Below, in pieces: positions 43,797 to 52,011 of a DNA stretch of 64,000 nucleotides. The notes under the pieces were generated by a model that did not search any database, had not been told where the DNA came from, and saw nothing but the letters and a program-made list of their open reading frames with translations. The position numbers were made by a program, and so were the translations under genes. Each line of letters starts with the position of its first letter. Within the stretch, counting starts at the first letter, position 1. Origin of the DNA: Bacillota bacterium (lineage in GTDB: Bacteria > Bacillota > Clostridia > Peptostreptococcales > Anaerovoracaceae). The stretch spans positions 101,559 through 165,558 of the forward strand of contig JAFUCA010000002.1 in NCBI GenBank assembly GCA_017459895.1. Direction: 5' to 3'.

Positions 43797-44106
43797 TTTT
43801 GTACCTAAACGGAAGTTCACGCCGTAAGGTACAAAATCTGATAGGGATTTTTGTACCTAACTCAAACTTCAGACGTTGTTTTACAAAAATAATCTCGATG
43901 GATCTATGTATCTTGTTTCTGTATTATCGTAAAATAAGATTCTTGTTCTCAAGATCGCTAAGCTTCTTGTCTGACGGCAATATTTTGTAAAAAGCTGGCT
44001 GAACTCGATTATAGGTACAAAAAACGCCAACACTTTTTGTAAATTATTGCGTGAAGTCGTTTTTAGGTACAATAATGGAATTTATTTCCATTTCCAGAGT
44101 ACAAAA
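43797..44106. repeat. Second array of alternating inverted repeats (TTTTGTACCTAA)
   Basis: TTTTGTACC-like words begin at 43797, 43849, 43983 and 44035. Reverse-complement GGTACAAAA-like words lie at 43825, 43877 (weak), 44011, 44063 and about 44095. Steps alternate 28 and 24 bp in both halves. The middle (about 43890-43980) is degenerate. The word is unrelated to the 9284-9690 array but the organisation is the same. No gene is seen in 43712-44261. Confidence 0.65.
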
Positions 44107-44136
44107 AACCTCCTTCCTGGCTGTCCAGAAAAGAGG
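44103..44136 (-). terminator. Intrinsic terminator of the second Mop operon
   Basis: On the minus strand CCTCTTTTCTGG pairs with CCAGGAAGGAGG (with G-T pairs) and TTTTTT follows. It lies about 125 bases after the MoaD-like gene. Confidence 0.75.
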
Positions 44137-44169
44137 TCATTGCTCAACGGGACTCCACTCTCAGCCGTA

Positions 44170-44198
44170 GAGCGCCACGGGGCGTAGCCCCTGCGCTC
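44170..44198 (-). other. GC-rich hairpin after the second MoaD-like gene
   Basis: GAGCGC and GCGCTC enclose GGGGC-GTA-GCCCC. A CAGAG/CTCTG stem follows at 44203-44225. No T-run; probably a 3'-end stabilising structure. Confidence 0.5.
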
Positions 44199-44261
44199 CT
44201 GGCAGAGGTCCTGCCTGCGGCTCTGTCTGCGCTATGCTTGTCAGTCGCCGGGCTTGGACTC

Positions 44262-44501
44262 TCAACCCCCCGACGTCTTGCCGTTGACTTTGATGGTGTC
44301 ACCGTCGTGGAGTTCTTCTTCTTCTTTGATTTTCTTGCCGTCCCGGATCAGGAAGCCGTAAAGCCTGGTTTTGCCCGGAACGATATTGAAGTAGTCACAC
44401 AGATCGTAACCTGTGGATCCGTCGGGCAGTTCAATGTTGGCTACGTTCTTCCAGGCGTTCAGCTGCCGGACCGGGCCGTTGAACAGTATTTTTATTTTCA
44501 T
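44262..44501 (-). CDS. MoaD-like sulfur carrier protein, second copy
   Basis: 79 aa ending SGG. MKIKILFNGPVRQLNAW and LHDGDTIKVNGKTSGG fit the MoaD ubiquitin-like fold. It is only distantly similar to the AOR-operon copy. It overlaps the E1-like stop codon (ATGA), so the two form a dedicated pair behind the second Mop gene. Confidence 0.82.
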   Translation of the reverse strand: MKIKILFNGPVRQLNAWKNVANIELPDGSTGYDLCDYFNIVPGKTRLYGFLIRDGKKIKEEEELHDGDTIKVNGKTSGG

Positions 44502-45529
44502 AATCCCTGCTCCTGTCTGTCAATGTATCTGGCGAAGATCTTCTGTGCCTCTTCACCGCTGGGCACACCATTGATTATAGCACGTCCGTCAGGAAAAAGC
44601 TTGAAATCCGCTTCATCATTGACGAATGTGGTGAAGAATTTTTTCTTCTCAACGGTTCCTTCCGACTGAAGCGCCCCGATCACTGCATCGTAGTTAAACG
44701 ATCCGTCGTCCTCCGGCGTGATCTGATACGCGTCGTGTCCGCAAAGGGACGCGGTGTAGGACTTCTGCCGGTGCTCGAGCCGGGTGTACTGATGTTTGCC
44801 GCAGACCGGGCACTCCGGATCCGGATCCACGTCGAAAAACTCCGTGTAGCTGTCCCAGGCATCCACCGAGATGGCCTGCCGGATCAGCGACTCCGATCCG
44901 ATCAGCAGCTTCATCGTCTCCGCCGCTTCATAGGATGCCACGATGTTGGTGATGGGGCTGATGACGCCCACCGTATCGCAGGTGTCGTAGGAGCCTTCCT
45001 CCGGCAGCGGTCCCAGCAGACACTCCAGACAGGGGCCCTCCCCCGGGAGTACATTCATGACCATGCCGCCGCTTCCCACGACGCCGCCGTAGACGTACCG
45101 GATCCCGTGCTTATGACAGGCCTCGTTGAGCAGGTACCGGGTCTCCAGGTTGTCCAGCCCGTCGACGACCACATCCACATCGGTGATCAGTTTCTCGACG
45201 TTGTAGGGGTTCACGTCGATGATCCTGGCCTCGATCTCGATCTCCGAGTTCATCTGGGACAGATGCTCTCTGGCCGCTTCCGCCTTCGGCACCTGATCCC
45301 GCACATCCTGCTCCGTGAACAGCGCCTGCCGCTGCAGATTGGTCAGCTCCACGATATCCCGGTCGATCAGACGCAGGTAGCCGACGCCGGCCTGGGCCAG
45401 CATGTTGGCCACCGACGCGCCCAGGGCGCCGATGCCGATGATGCACACCCGGCCTTTCTGCAGCTTTTGCTGACCTTCCTTACCGATGGGATAAAAGATC
45501 TCCTGTCTGTGATACCTTCCGACTGTCAT
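44498..45529 (-). CDS. E1-like (MoeB/ThiF/HesA) adenylyltransferase, second copy
   Basis: 343 aa. IIGIGALGASVANMLAQAG is the nucleotide-binding motif; LIDRDIVELTNLQRQ and VVDGLDNLETRY follow. The Cys pairs CLEC and CPVC are present, and the candidate catalytic Cys lies in YDTCDTVGVISP. It is similar along its whole length to the AOR-operon enzyme, so the two E1/MoaD pairs probably arose by duplication. It activates the MoaD-like protein encoded immediately downstream. Confidence 0.86.
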   Translation of the reverse strand: MTVGRYHRQEIFYPIGKEGQQKLQKGRVCIIGIGALGASVANMLAQAGVGYLRLIDRDIVELTNLQRQALFTEQDVRDQVPKAEAAREHLSQMNSEIEIEARIIDVNPYNVEKLITDVDVVVDGLDNLETRYLLNEACHKHGIRYVYGGVVGSGGMVMNVLPGEGPCLECLLGPLPEEGSYDTCDTVGVISPITNIVASYEAAETMKLLIGSESLIRQAISVDAWDSYTEFFDVDPDPECPVCGKHQYTRLEHRQKSYTASLCGHDAYQITPEDDGSFNYDAVIGALQSEGTVEKKKFFTTFVNDEADFKLFPDGRAIINGVPSGEEAQKIFARYIDRQEQGL

Positions 45530-45549
45530 TGTTGCTTCCTTCCTATAGT

Positions 45550-45641
45550 TATGGGAGAAAAGTCTCTGCGTCTTCGTCCGTCAGAGCGCTTTTCTCCCAT
45601 AGAATTCAGAAAAGCTATTCTTATGGGAGTGTTCTCCCACT
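45550..45641 (-). other. Large hairpin between Mop 2 and the E1-like gene
   Basis: TATGGGAGAAAAG and CTTTTCTCCCATA pair over 13 bp, with an inner CTCTG/CAGAG stem. A second small hairpin (TGGGAG/CTCCCA) precedes it on the transcript. It ends about 20 bases before the E1-like start codon, so it may tune expression of the cofactor genes. Confidence 0.6.
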
Positions 45642-45658
45642 TATGAAACGATTCGTGA

Positions 45659-48535
45659 TTACTCTTCGTCCGGAATCGCCGGGTGGAGGCGGATATCTTC
45701 CATGGTCTCCTGGAAATCGGAGCCGAGGAAGTACTTCTCCGGAACGTTGGGGTTCGGCTTGCCTGCGGCCAGAGCCTCGATACCGGCCTTGACCTTCTCG
45801 GGACGTGCCGGCAGCTCATGGATCCGCACGCCGGTGGCGTTGTTGATAGCGTTGATAACGGCCATGTGGTCACCGGACTGGAACGCCTCGGAACCGCCGG
45901 AGGAACCGAACGGGTTGGTGTCTCTCGGGGTGCACATGTGGATCAGCTGGATGTCATCCGGCAGCATGTTCGCTGTCGCGATGCCCATGCCCGCCAGGTT
46001 GTTCTGCTTCTTCACATCGTCGTAGTCCTCATAGAGCGCGTAACCGATGGAGTGCGCGATACCGCCGTAAGCCTGTCCGTCCAGGCACACCGGGTTGCCG
46101 ATGACGCCGACATCATCCACGCCGACGAACTTGTCGACTGTGGTCTTGCCGGTCTTCATGTCGACGCTGACCACTGCCAGGTACAGGGAATAGGTGAAGG
46201 CCGGGGTCGGCTCGCCTACACCGGTATCCGGGTTCAGGTCGGACAGTGTTTCATCGTCGGAGTTGGTGTACTGCGCATCGTACCGAAGCGGAATGCCCTC
46301 CGCCACCATCTCATCGTAGGTCCGGTAGGTGCCGTCCGGCTTACGCATCGCGTCCTTCAGCTTCGCCACCGCCATGACCGTCGCCTTACTGTTCATGTAG
46401 TGCTGACGGGAAGACGCGGAGGAACCGGAATCGACGCCGTAGATGCTGTCGTTCTGACGCAGGATGATGTCGTCTCTGGTCACGCCGAACTCCTTCAGCG
46501 CTTCCAGGGTGATGATCAGGGAACCGACGTCACCGCCCTGGCCGACGTCCTGCCATGTGTCGTACTTGATGAATTTGTTGCCCGGTGCCAGCTCGATGCC
46601 CAGCGTGCACTGGTCCGCCGCGCCCTCGGTGACGTTGTATCCGCCCCAGGCGATGCCGACGCCCTTCTTGACGTCCTCATGCTCCGCGTTCCAGGCGGCA
46701 ACCTCAGCCTTTGCATCCTCATAGATCGGACGGAGCTCATCCATCATGCCCTCCATCGGATACTCTCTGAAAGGCTTGCTGTTGACGTTCAGATCTCCCG
46801 GACGGGCGACGTTGATGTAACGGAACTCGAAGGGATCCATGCCGATCTTCTCCGCCATCATATCCATCATCGCCTCGGAGCAGGTGTAGGACTGGGGAGA
46901 GCCGTAGCCTCTGTAGGCGGTACCGTAGTTGTGGTTGGTGGCCGCAACACGGGACAGGCCCTTGACGTTCGGTACGTTGTACGGGAAGTAGGTGAATCTG
47001 GCCGGTCTCCAGGTCAGGTCATCACCCAGCTCGTTGTAGGAGCCGTGGTCCAGACCGAAGTCCCACTCTGCCGCGATGATCTTGCCGTTCTCGTCGCAGG
47101 CCAGGCGGGAGTTGGAGAAGGACGGAGCGCGCTTGCCGGTGTAGGCAATGTGCTCCTGATAGCTCATGGATACGGCTACCGGCATGTTGTCGCAGGCCAT
47201 GCAGACCTCCGCTGCCAGGGCGTAGGACTGTCCGAAGGTGGACCAGCCGAAGGACGCGCCGGTGGGGTTGGCAATGACACGGATCTTCTCCTGAGGAATG
47301 CCGGTGGCTTCCGCGATGTCCGTCAGATGCGCGCCGATGGCCATGGCCTTGCAGTGGACGCAGAGCATGCCGTCCGCATCGAAGTAAGCCTGGATCGTAT
47401 CGGACTCGATCTGCGCGTGGGGCTCTCTCTGGGAGTAGAAGCTTCCCTCAACGACGTAGGGAGCCGTCTCAAACAGCTTGTCGGTGTCGTGTCCTGCCCC
47501 CTTGATGGTGGGCTGGATACACCACATGTTCGGATGGTCGTCGTGGATGCGGATCGCGTCCGGCTTGACGGCATCCAGATAATTTCTGTATTCCGGCAGC
47601 TGCTCGTATTCGAAGGTGACCTTCGCGGCCGCCTCTCTGGCGTGCTGCTTCGTGTCTGCTACCGCTACCGCGATGCAGTCGCCGTAGTTCATGATCTTGT
47701 CTTCCGCGATGACGTAGTGGGACTTCTCGGTCGCCAGCGTTCTCGGGGAGAAGCTGAAGAAGGCGACGCGGTTGTCACATCCGACTTCCTTGACGTCCTT
47801 CGCTGTGACGATCTTGTAAACGCCCGGCATCTTCTCGGCTTCTTCTGTGTTGATGCTGAGGATCTTCGCGTGGAAGGTCACTCTCGGCTGCACCATCACG
47901 GCGTGCAGGGTGCCCGACGGCATCTTCAGCTCGATGTCATCGCCGTAGTCCTCGACGCCGCAGACACGGGCCAGGTTGCAGGGACGCAGGATCGGCTTGC
48001 CGTAGTGCTCGCCCGGCGCCGCTTCCGGTGTCTCCAGATCCTTGACGGAGATCTCGCCCCGCAGGCACTTCGCTGCCAGCATGACGGAATCCACGATCTG
48101 CTTGTAGCCGGTGCAGCGGCAGATGTTGCGGTTCTTCGTGAACCAGTCTCTGACCTGTTCTCTCGTCGGATCCGGGTTCTCTTTCAAAAGCTGGTATGTC
48201 GATACGATGAATCCGGGGATACAGAATCCGCACTGTACCGCGCCGTGATACATGAATGCGACCTGGATCGGGTGCAGGAAATTCGGCTGTCCGATGCCTT
48301 CGATGGTGGTCAGTTCACTGTACTCCTCGACCTTGGCGATCTTTCTCATGCAGGAACGAACCAGCTTCCCGTTCAGAATCACGGTACAGGCACCGCAGAC
48401 ACCGGTGCCGCAGCCCACCTTGGTTCCGGTCAGACCCAGACGGCGGATCACATCCGCCAGAGTGTCCTTCTCCGGATCACAGATGAACATTCGGTCCGCA
48501 CCGTTGATCTTGAGTGTCATCTTCTTTAAATTCAT
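45659..48535 (-). CDS. Mop-type aldehyde oxidoreductase (molybdenum hydroxylase), paralogue 2
   Basis: 958 aa from the ATG preceded by AGGAGG (MNLKKMTLKINGADRMF, nearly identical to the start of paralogue 1). The [2Fe-2S] motifs are CGTGVCGAC, QCGFC and CRCTGYKQI. The molybdopterin part has GKRAPSFSN, AYRGYGSPQ and SGGSEAFQSGDH with the conserved Glu near the end. No FAD domain. Substrate preference probably differs from paralogue 1, since residues of the substrate channel vary. Followed by an E1/MoaD pair. It has its own promoter but no riboswitch that I can see. Confidence 0.92.
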   Translation of the reverse strand: MNLKKMTLKINGADRMFICDPEKDTLADVIRRLGLTGTKVGCGTGVCGACTVILNGKLVRSCMRKIAKVEEYSELTTIEGIGQPNFLHPIQVAFMYHGAVQCGFCIPGFIVSTYQLLKENPDPTREQVRDWFTKNRNICRCTGYKQIVDSVMLAAKCLRGEISVKDLETPEAAPGEHYGKPILRPCNLARVCGVEDYGDDIELKMPSGTLHAVMVQPRVTFHAKILSINTEEAEKMPGVYKIVTAKDVKEVGCDNRVAFFSFSPRTLATEKSHYVIAEDKIMNYGDCIAVAVADTKQHAREAAAKVTFEYEQLPEYRNYLDAVKPDAIRIHDDHPNMWCIQPTIKGAGHDTDKLFETAPYVVEGSFYSQREPHAQIESDTIQAYFDADGMLCVHCKAMAIGAHLTDIAEATGIPQEKIRVIANPTGASFGWSTFGQSYALAAEVCMACDNMPVAVSMSYQEHIAYTGKRAPSFSNSRLACDENGKIIAAEWDFGLDHGSYNELGDDLTWRPARFTYFPYNVPNVKGLSRVAATNHNYGTAYRGYGSPQSYTCSEAMMDMMAEKIGMDPFEFRYINVARPGDLNVNSKPFREYPMEGMMDELRPIYEDAKAEVAAWNAEHEDVKKGVGIAWGGYNVTEGAADQCTLGIELAPGNKFIKYDTWQDVGQGGDVGSLIITLEALKEFGVTRDDIILRQNDSIYGVDSGSSASSRQHYMNSKATVMAVAKLKDAMRKPDGTYRTYDEMVAEGIPLRYDAQYTNSDDETLSDLNPDTGVGEPTPAFTYSLYLAVVSVDMKTGKTTVDKFVGVDDVGVIGNPVCLDGQAYGGIAHSIGYALYEDYDDVKKQNNLAGMGIATANMLPDDIQLIHMCTPRDTNPFGSSGGSEAFQSGDHMAVINAINNATGVRIHELPARPEKVKAGIEALAAGKPNPNVPEKYFLGSDFQETMEDIRLHPAIPDEE

Positions 48536-48587
48536 AACTTGCCTCCTTAGTACCAAAGGTACATTTCGCGATTGATTACTTACAAAA

Positions 48588-48616
48588 AGTTTATCAGTTC
48601 GGGCTTTTATCGTCAA
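48588..48616 (-). promoter_or_regulatory. Promoter of the second Mop operon
   Basis: On the minus strand TTGACG, a 17-bp spacer and TAAACT lie about 55 bases before the start codon. The leader is short and has no aptamer-like structure. Confidence 0.7.
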
Positions 48617-48714
48617 CTGATTAATTTGCGGGAAATGGCTGAATCTGAACGAATCATTGGCATGACAACAACTGAAATTTCAATACAATAATCACAAATA
48701 TAAAGCAAATTAAT

Positions 48715-48744
48715 ATGACGGCGTGCAGGCGAAAATGGTATACT
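48715..48744 (+). promoter_or_regulatory. Promoter of the cysteine desulfurase gene
   Basis: A good -10 (TATACT) lies about 33 bases before the start, with a weak -35 (ATGACG) 18 bp upstream. AAAGGAG serves as ribosome binding site. Confidence 0.5.
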
Positions 48745-48776
48745 GTAAATGAGCAAGCACCAAAGGAGTTTTTGAT

Positions 48777-49916
48777 ATGATTTATTTAGATAACGCGGCG
48801 ACCTCCTGGCCGAAGCCGGAGCCGGTTTATGATGCCGTTTCCGAGGCGATTCGCCGGGGCGGCAATCCCGGCCGCGGAAGTTCCGAGCGGTCCAAAGCCG
48901 CCGCCATGGATATCAGTGAGGCCCGCGGCGCGCTGGCCCAGATTTTTCATATTCCTGAACCCAGCCGCATTGTGTTCGCCCTGAACGCGACGGATGCCAT
49001 CAATCTGGGGCTGCAGGGCATGGTCTCTGCCGGAGATCACGTGATCACCAGCCGGATGGAGCACAATGCGGTGACCCGTCCCCTGGCCTATCTGGAGGAT
49101 GCGGGTGTGGGGGTCACGAAGGTTGCCACCGACCCGGCCCTTGGTGCGGATCCCGAAGCGGTCCGCGCAGCGATCGGTCCCGAAACGAAGCTGGTCATCA
49201 TGACCCACGGCTCGAATGTCACCGGCGCTCTGAATCCCATCGAAGAGATCGGCGCCATCTGTCATGAGGCCGGCGTTCCCTTCATGGTGGACGCTTCGCA
49301 GACGGCCGGCGCGATTCCCATCGACGTAGTGAAGATGCACATCGATCTTCTGGCCTTCCCGGGGCACAAATCCCTTCTGGGTCCCACCGGCACGGGCGCG
49401 CTCTATGTCGCGTCCTCCGTTTCGCCGCGGCCGATCCGATCCGGCGGCACCGGCGTCTTCTCGGAGGTCCGCCTGCAGCCGGAGCAGCTGCCCTATTACT
49501 ATGAGGCCGGTACCCAGAATACCGTCGGCATCGCCGGTCTGGCTGCCGGGGCCCACTACATTCTGGAGCGCTCCGTCAGCGGGATTTTTCACGAGGAGCA
49601 GCAGATGCTGCAAAGGCTGATCGACGGCCTCGCTGCCATTCCCAAGGTAACGATCTACGGCCCTCTGACCTCCCCCCGCGCCGCTGCTGTGTCTTTTAAT
49701 ATCGAGGATATGGACTGCGCTGACGCCGCCATGATCCTGGAGACCTACTACAACATCTCCGTCCGCTCCGGCCTGCAGTGCGCGCCGGACACTCACCGCC
49801 TGCTGGGCACCTTCGATCTGGGGGGCACGGTCCGGGTCAGCCCGGGTCTGTTCACTTCATCGGAGGAGATCGACGCATTTCTGGACGCCATCCGCGAGAT
49901 CGCGGAGGAGGCGTAG
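48777..49916 (+). CDS. Cysteine desulfurase family protein (class V aminotransferase fold)
   Basis: 379 aa. YLDNAATSWPKP is the N-terminal motif, EHNA carries the cofactor-stacking His, and VDASQTAG has the conserved Asp. FPGHKSLLGPTG holds the PLP lysine, and RSGLQCAPDTH has the active-site Cys. It should release sulfur (or selenium) from cysteine (or selenocysteine). Transcribed divergently from the second Mop operon, it may provide the terminal sulfido ligand of molybdenum hydroxylases or sulfur for the MoaD proteins (inference from position). Confidence 0.9.
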   Translation: MIYLDNAATSWPKPEPVYDAVSEAIRRGGNPGRGSSERSKAAAMDISEARGALAQIFHIPEPSRIVFALNATDAINLGLQGMVSAGDHVITSRMEHNAVTRPLAYLEDAGVGVTKVATDPALGADPEAVRAAIGPETKLVIMTHGSNVTGALNPIEEIGAICHEAGVPFMVDASQTAGAIPIDVVKMHIDLLAFPGHKSLLGPTGTGALYVASSVSPRPIRSGGTGVFSEVRLQPEQLPYYYEAGTQNTVGIAGLAAGAHYILERSVSGIFHEEQQMLQRLIDGLAAIPKVTIYGPLTSPRAAAVSFNIEDMDCADAAMILETYYNISVRSGLQCAPDTHRLLGTFDLGGTVRVSPGLFTSSEEIDAFLDAIREIAEEA

Positions 49917-49930
49917 AGCCGGAGGAGAAC

Positions 49931-50755
49931 ATGACAAAACCAGAGCAACCTTTTCTGAATGAATCTGACACCTTGATCCGTACGCCGCTGGATCCGGCAA
50001 CGGGCCAGCCTTCGGATACCTGCCGCTATGCGCTGTTTCCGGGGATGGCTCTGGCTCAGTCGGAGCCGGAACTGGTAGTGCTTCTCTACGATTCGATCCT
50101 GCACCAGTATAAGGATACAGCTATGTTCCTGTATCGGGGTCGCGAGGGTTCGGATCCGCTGCTGAACCGCAAATGGTCGCAGCGGCTGCTGTCCCGGTGG
50201 AGAAATCTTGGTAAACCGACCATGATCATTACGACACCGGAGGATATGAAATTCTTTCGCGGGATCCTGACCGAGATCCCGACGGTTTCCCTATACGATG
50301 AACTGCTCGCCCATAACATCAGCGGAGGATGCAGCCGGGAGCTGTACCGTCTGGCAGAGCCGGAACAGTTTGGTTTCGAGCCGGCTGTGAGGGAGCTGGC
50401 AGAGAATATGGGAGCGGTGCTGTACGATGCAGGCAGCCAGCCGGAGATCGATCCGGAAGATGCGGTGAAGATCCCCTTCCTTACCAGCAGCATTGACGTA
50501 CGCAATGCCATGAAGAAACGGGGCTTCGAGGCTGTGCATATTCTGGAGCTGATCTACGGGATGGGACGCTCCAATCAGCATCTGGCGCATACGCATGAAG
50601 GAGAACATAACCACGATGCTCCGCCCCAGGTGCGGGAAGCGGTGATGTCATCCAAAGAGCGGAATGCCCAGGAGGAGCTTTTCTCGGCAGATGCCGCGAA
50701 GCGCAATCTGCAGGATCTGCGTGAGACCCTGCTGGCGATGTTCTGGAACGAATAA
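49931..50755 (+). CDS. Conserved-looking protein of unknown function with a His-rich segment
   Basis: 274 aa, soluble, starting 14 bases after the desulfurase with GGAGGAG. I do not recognise a family. Visible features are LVVLLYDSILHQYKDTAMFLYRG, a helix-rich middle, one Cys in ISGGCSRELY, and HLAHTHEGEHNH near residue 222, which could bind a metal ion. Co-transcription with the cysteine desulfurase suggests a part in sulfur or selenium delivery or in metal handling, but this is only context. Confidence 0.7.
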   Translation: MTKPEQPFLNESDTLIRTPLDPATGQPSDTCRYALFPGMALAQSEPELVVLLYDSILHQYKDTAMFLYRGREGSDPLLNRKWSQRLLSRWRNLGKPTMIITTPEDMKFFRGILTEIPTVSLYDELLAHNISGGCSRELYRLAEPEQFGFEPAVRELAENMGAVLYDAGSQPEIDPEDAVKIPFLTSSIDVRNAMKKRGFEAVHILELIYGMGRSNQHLAHTHEGEHNHDAPPQVREAVMSSKERNAQEELFSADAAKRNLQDLRETLLAMFWNE

Positions 50756-50780
50756 CCTGTTATTAAACGTCTTCCCCCAT

Positions 50781-50813
50781 AAAAAAAGCTGCTGCATTTC
50801 GCAACAGCATTTT
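50781..50813. terminator. Bidirectional intrinsic terminator
   Basis: An A-run, GCTGCTGC and GCAACAGC (one mismatch) and then TTTTT lie between two convergent genes, so it serves both strands. Confidence 0.8.
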
Positions 50814-50828
50814 TATTATCTTGATTTA

Positions 50829-51824
50829 CTACTCCACCAGGCGGCGGATGGTCAGGATCCTGCCGGGATCGTGGACGCTGGTGACGCAGATGCCGCGGCG
50901 GGAGTTGTAAGCGTGAACGATCTTGCCTCCGCCGATGTACATCGCGTAGTGATGTCCGTAGTAAACAACGTCCCCGGGCTGGGCCTCGGCCAGAGCTACG
51001 CCCCGTCCGATGTTCTGGGCGCCGACTCTGGGCACGCTGTTGTAGCCGAAGTGGTGATATACCGCGTAGATGAAGCCGGAGCAGTCCGCGCCGTTGGTCA
51101 GGCTGGTGCCGCCGTATCTGTACGGATTGCCTACGAAGTTCAGACCGAAGTTGGCGATGGCCGCGCCGTTGCCCTCTCCGATGACGGATCCGGAATAATC
51201 CGCCCAGACGGTGTCATGGGGACGGACCTTGGTTCCCTTATGGATGATCTCGCTGGTCGCCTCGTTGATGACCGTGGATCCCACCTTGTCCGTATTCAGG
51301 ACCGCGCCGTTAACGCTGATGACCTGATCGGTAACGACCTCACTGCCGTCCTCGCCTTCCTGCTTCGTCTCGGTGTAGCCCTCGAACATCTCATCATCGG
51401 CCTTGTACTCGGTCTTCGCCTCGACGTCCTCCACATCCGAAACGTTCGCCTTGACGGTCACGCAGAACAGCGGCTCATCGCCGGCATTCTGCTCCAGAAC
51501 GTAATCGACCGCTTCCGCCTCGGACATGACCTCGGTATCGGCCTTGTCCTTCTTGACGCTGGATGTTACGGTGCTGATCTTCTTGTCAACGACGATCTCT
51601 CTGACCTGCGCGCCCTCCGGCGTGTACTCGTTCATGACATCCTCGATGACCTTCTCTGCCGTTTCTTTATCTTTTACCTTAAATAACTCTTCGGTTCCCG
51701 CCTTCACGGCGTACGCCGGCTCGTACTGAGCTACCTGCACCAGCACCACCGTGGCCGCAAGGACGACAATAACAACAGCGCAGACAGCTGTTGCCAGCGT
51801 TCTATGTTCTCTTATAAACGTCAT
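50829..51824 (-). CDS. Secreted NlpC/P60 cell-wall hydrolase with G5 domain
   Basis: 331 aa. One N-terminal membrane or signal segment (AVCAVVIVVLAATVVLV) is followed by a spacer of about 110 residues. A G5-like domain follows (EGEDGSEVVTDQVISVNGAVL... TSEIIHKGTK). The C-terminal NlpC/P60 peptidase has its catalytic Cys in NGADCSGF and His in HHYAMYIGGGKIVHA. It cleaves peptide bonds of the peptidoglycan stem and acts outside the membrane. Confidence 0.9.
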   Translation of the reverse strand: MTFIREHRTLATAVCAVVIVVLAATVVLVQVAQYEPAYAVKAGTEELFKVKDKETAEKVIEDVMNEYTPEGAQVREIVVDKKISTVTSSVKKDKADTEVMSEAEAVDYVLEQNAGDEPLFCVTVKANVSDVEDVEAKTEYKADDEMFEGYTETKQEGEDGSEVVTDQVISVNGAVLNTDKVGSTVINEATSEIIHKGTKVRPHDTVWADYSGSVIGEGNGAAIANFGLNFVGNPYRYGGTSLTNGADCSGFIYAVYHHFGYNSVPRVGAQNIGRGVALAEAQPGDVVYYGHHYAMYIGGGKIVHAYNSRRGICVTSVHDPGRILTIRRLVE

Positions 51825-51908
51825 ACAATCACTCTCTGTAAATGTGCTTCACAATAATTCATCAAAACTCATGAACAGTATACTACAAATCATTGTAAAA
51901 TGAAACAC

Positions 51909-51939
51909 AAAGCGACGCTTTTTTTCGCAGCGCCGCTTT
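51909..51939 (-). terminator. Hairpin downstream of serS
   Basis: AAAGCG-CGCT and AGCG-CGCTTT pair with one mismatch around an A-rich loop, and a T-rich stretch follows on the minus strand. An exact 11-mer motif lies at 51994, between it and the serS stop. Confidence 0.55.
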
Positions 51940-52011
51940 ATTGCTCTGAATCGGTAACTCTCCTGCAGCCCTTCCCCCCCATATCTGGGGCATGCAAAGG
52001 CTGGCGGGTCC

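Noticed and set aside
45550-45641. Fourth phased repeat array
   Set aside because: Only four words are present and they fold into one long and one short hairpin between two genes of an operon, which explains them better.
45683-48529. Long open frame antisense to the second Mop gene
   Set aside because: Same reasoning; the antisense translation resembles the antisense of paralogue 1 only because the sense genes are homologous.
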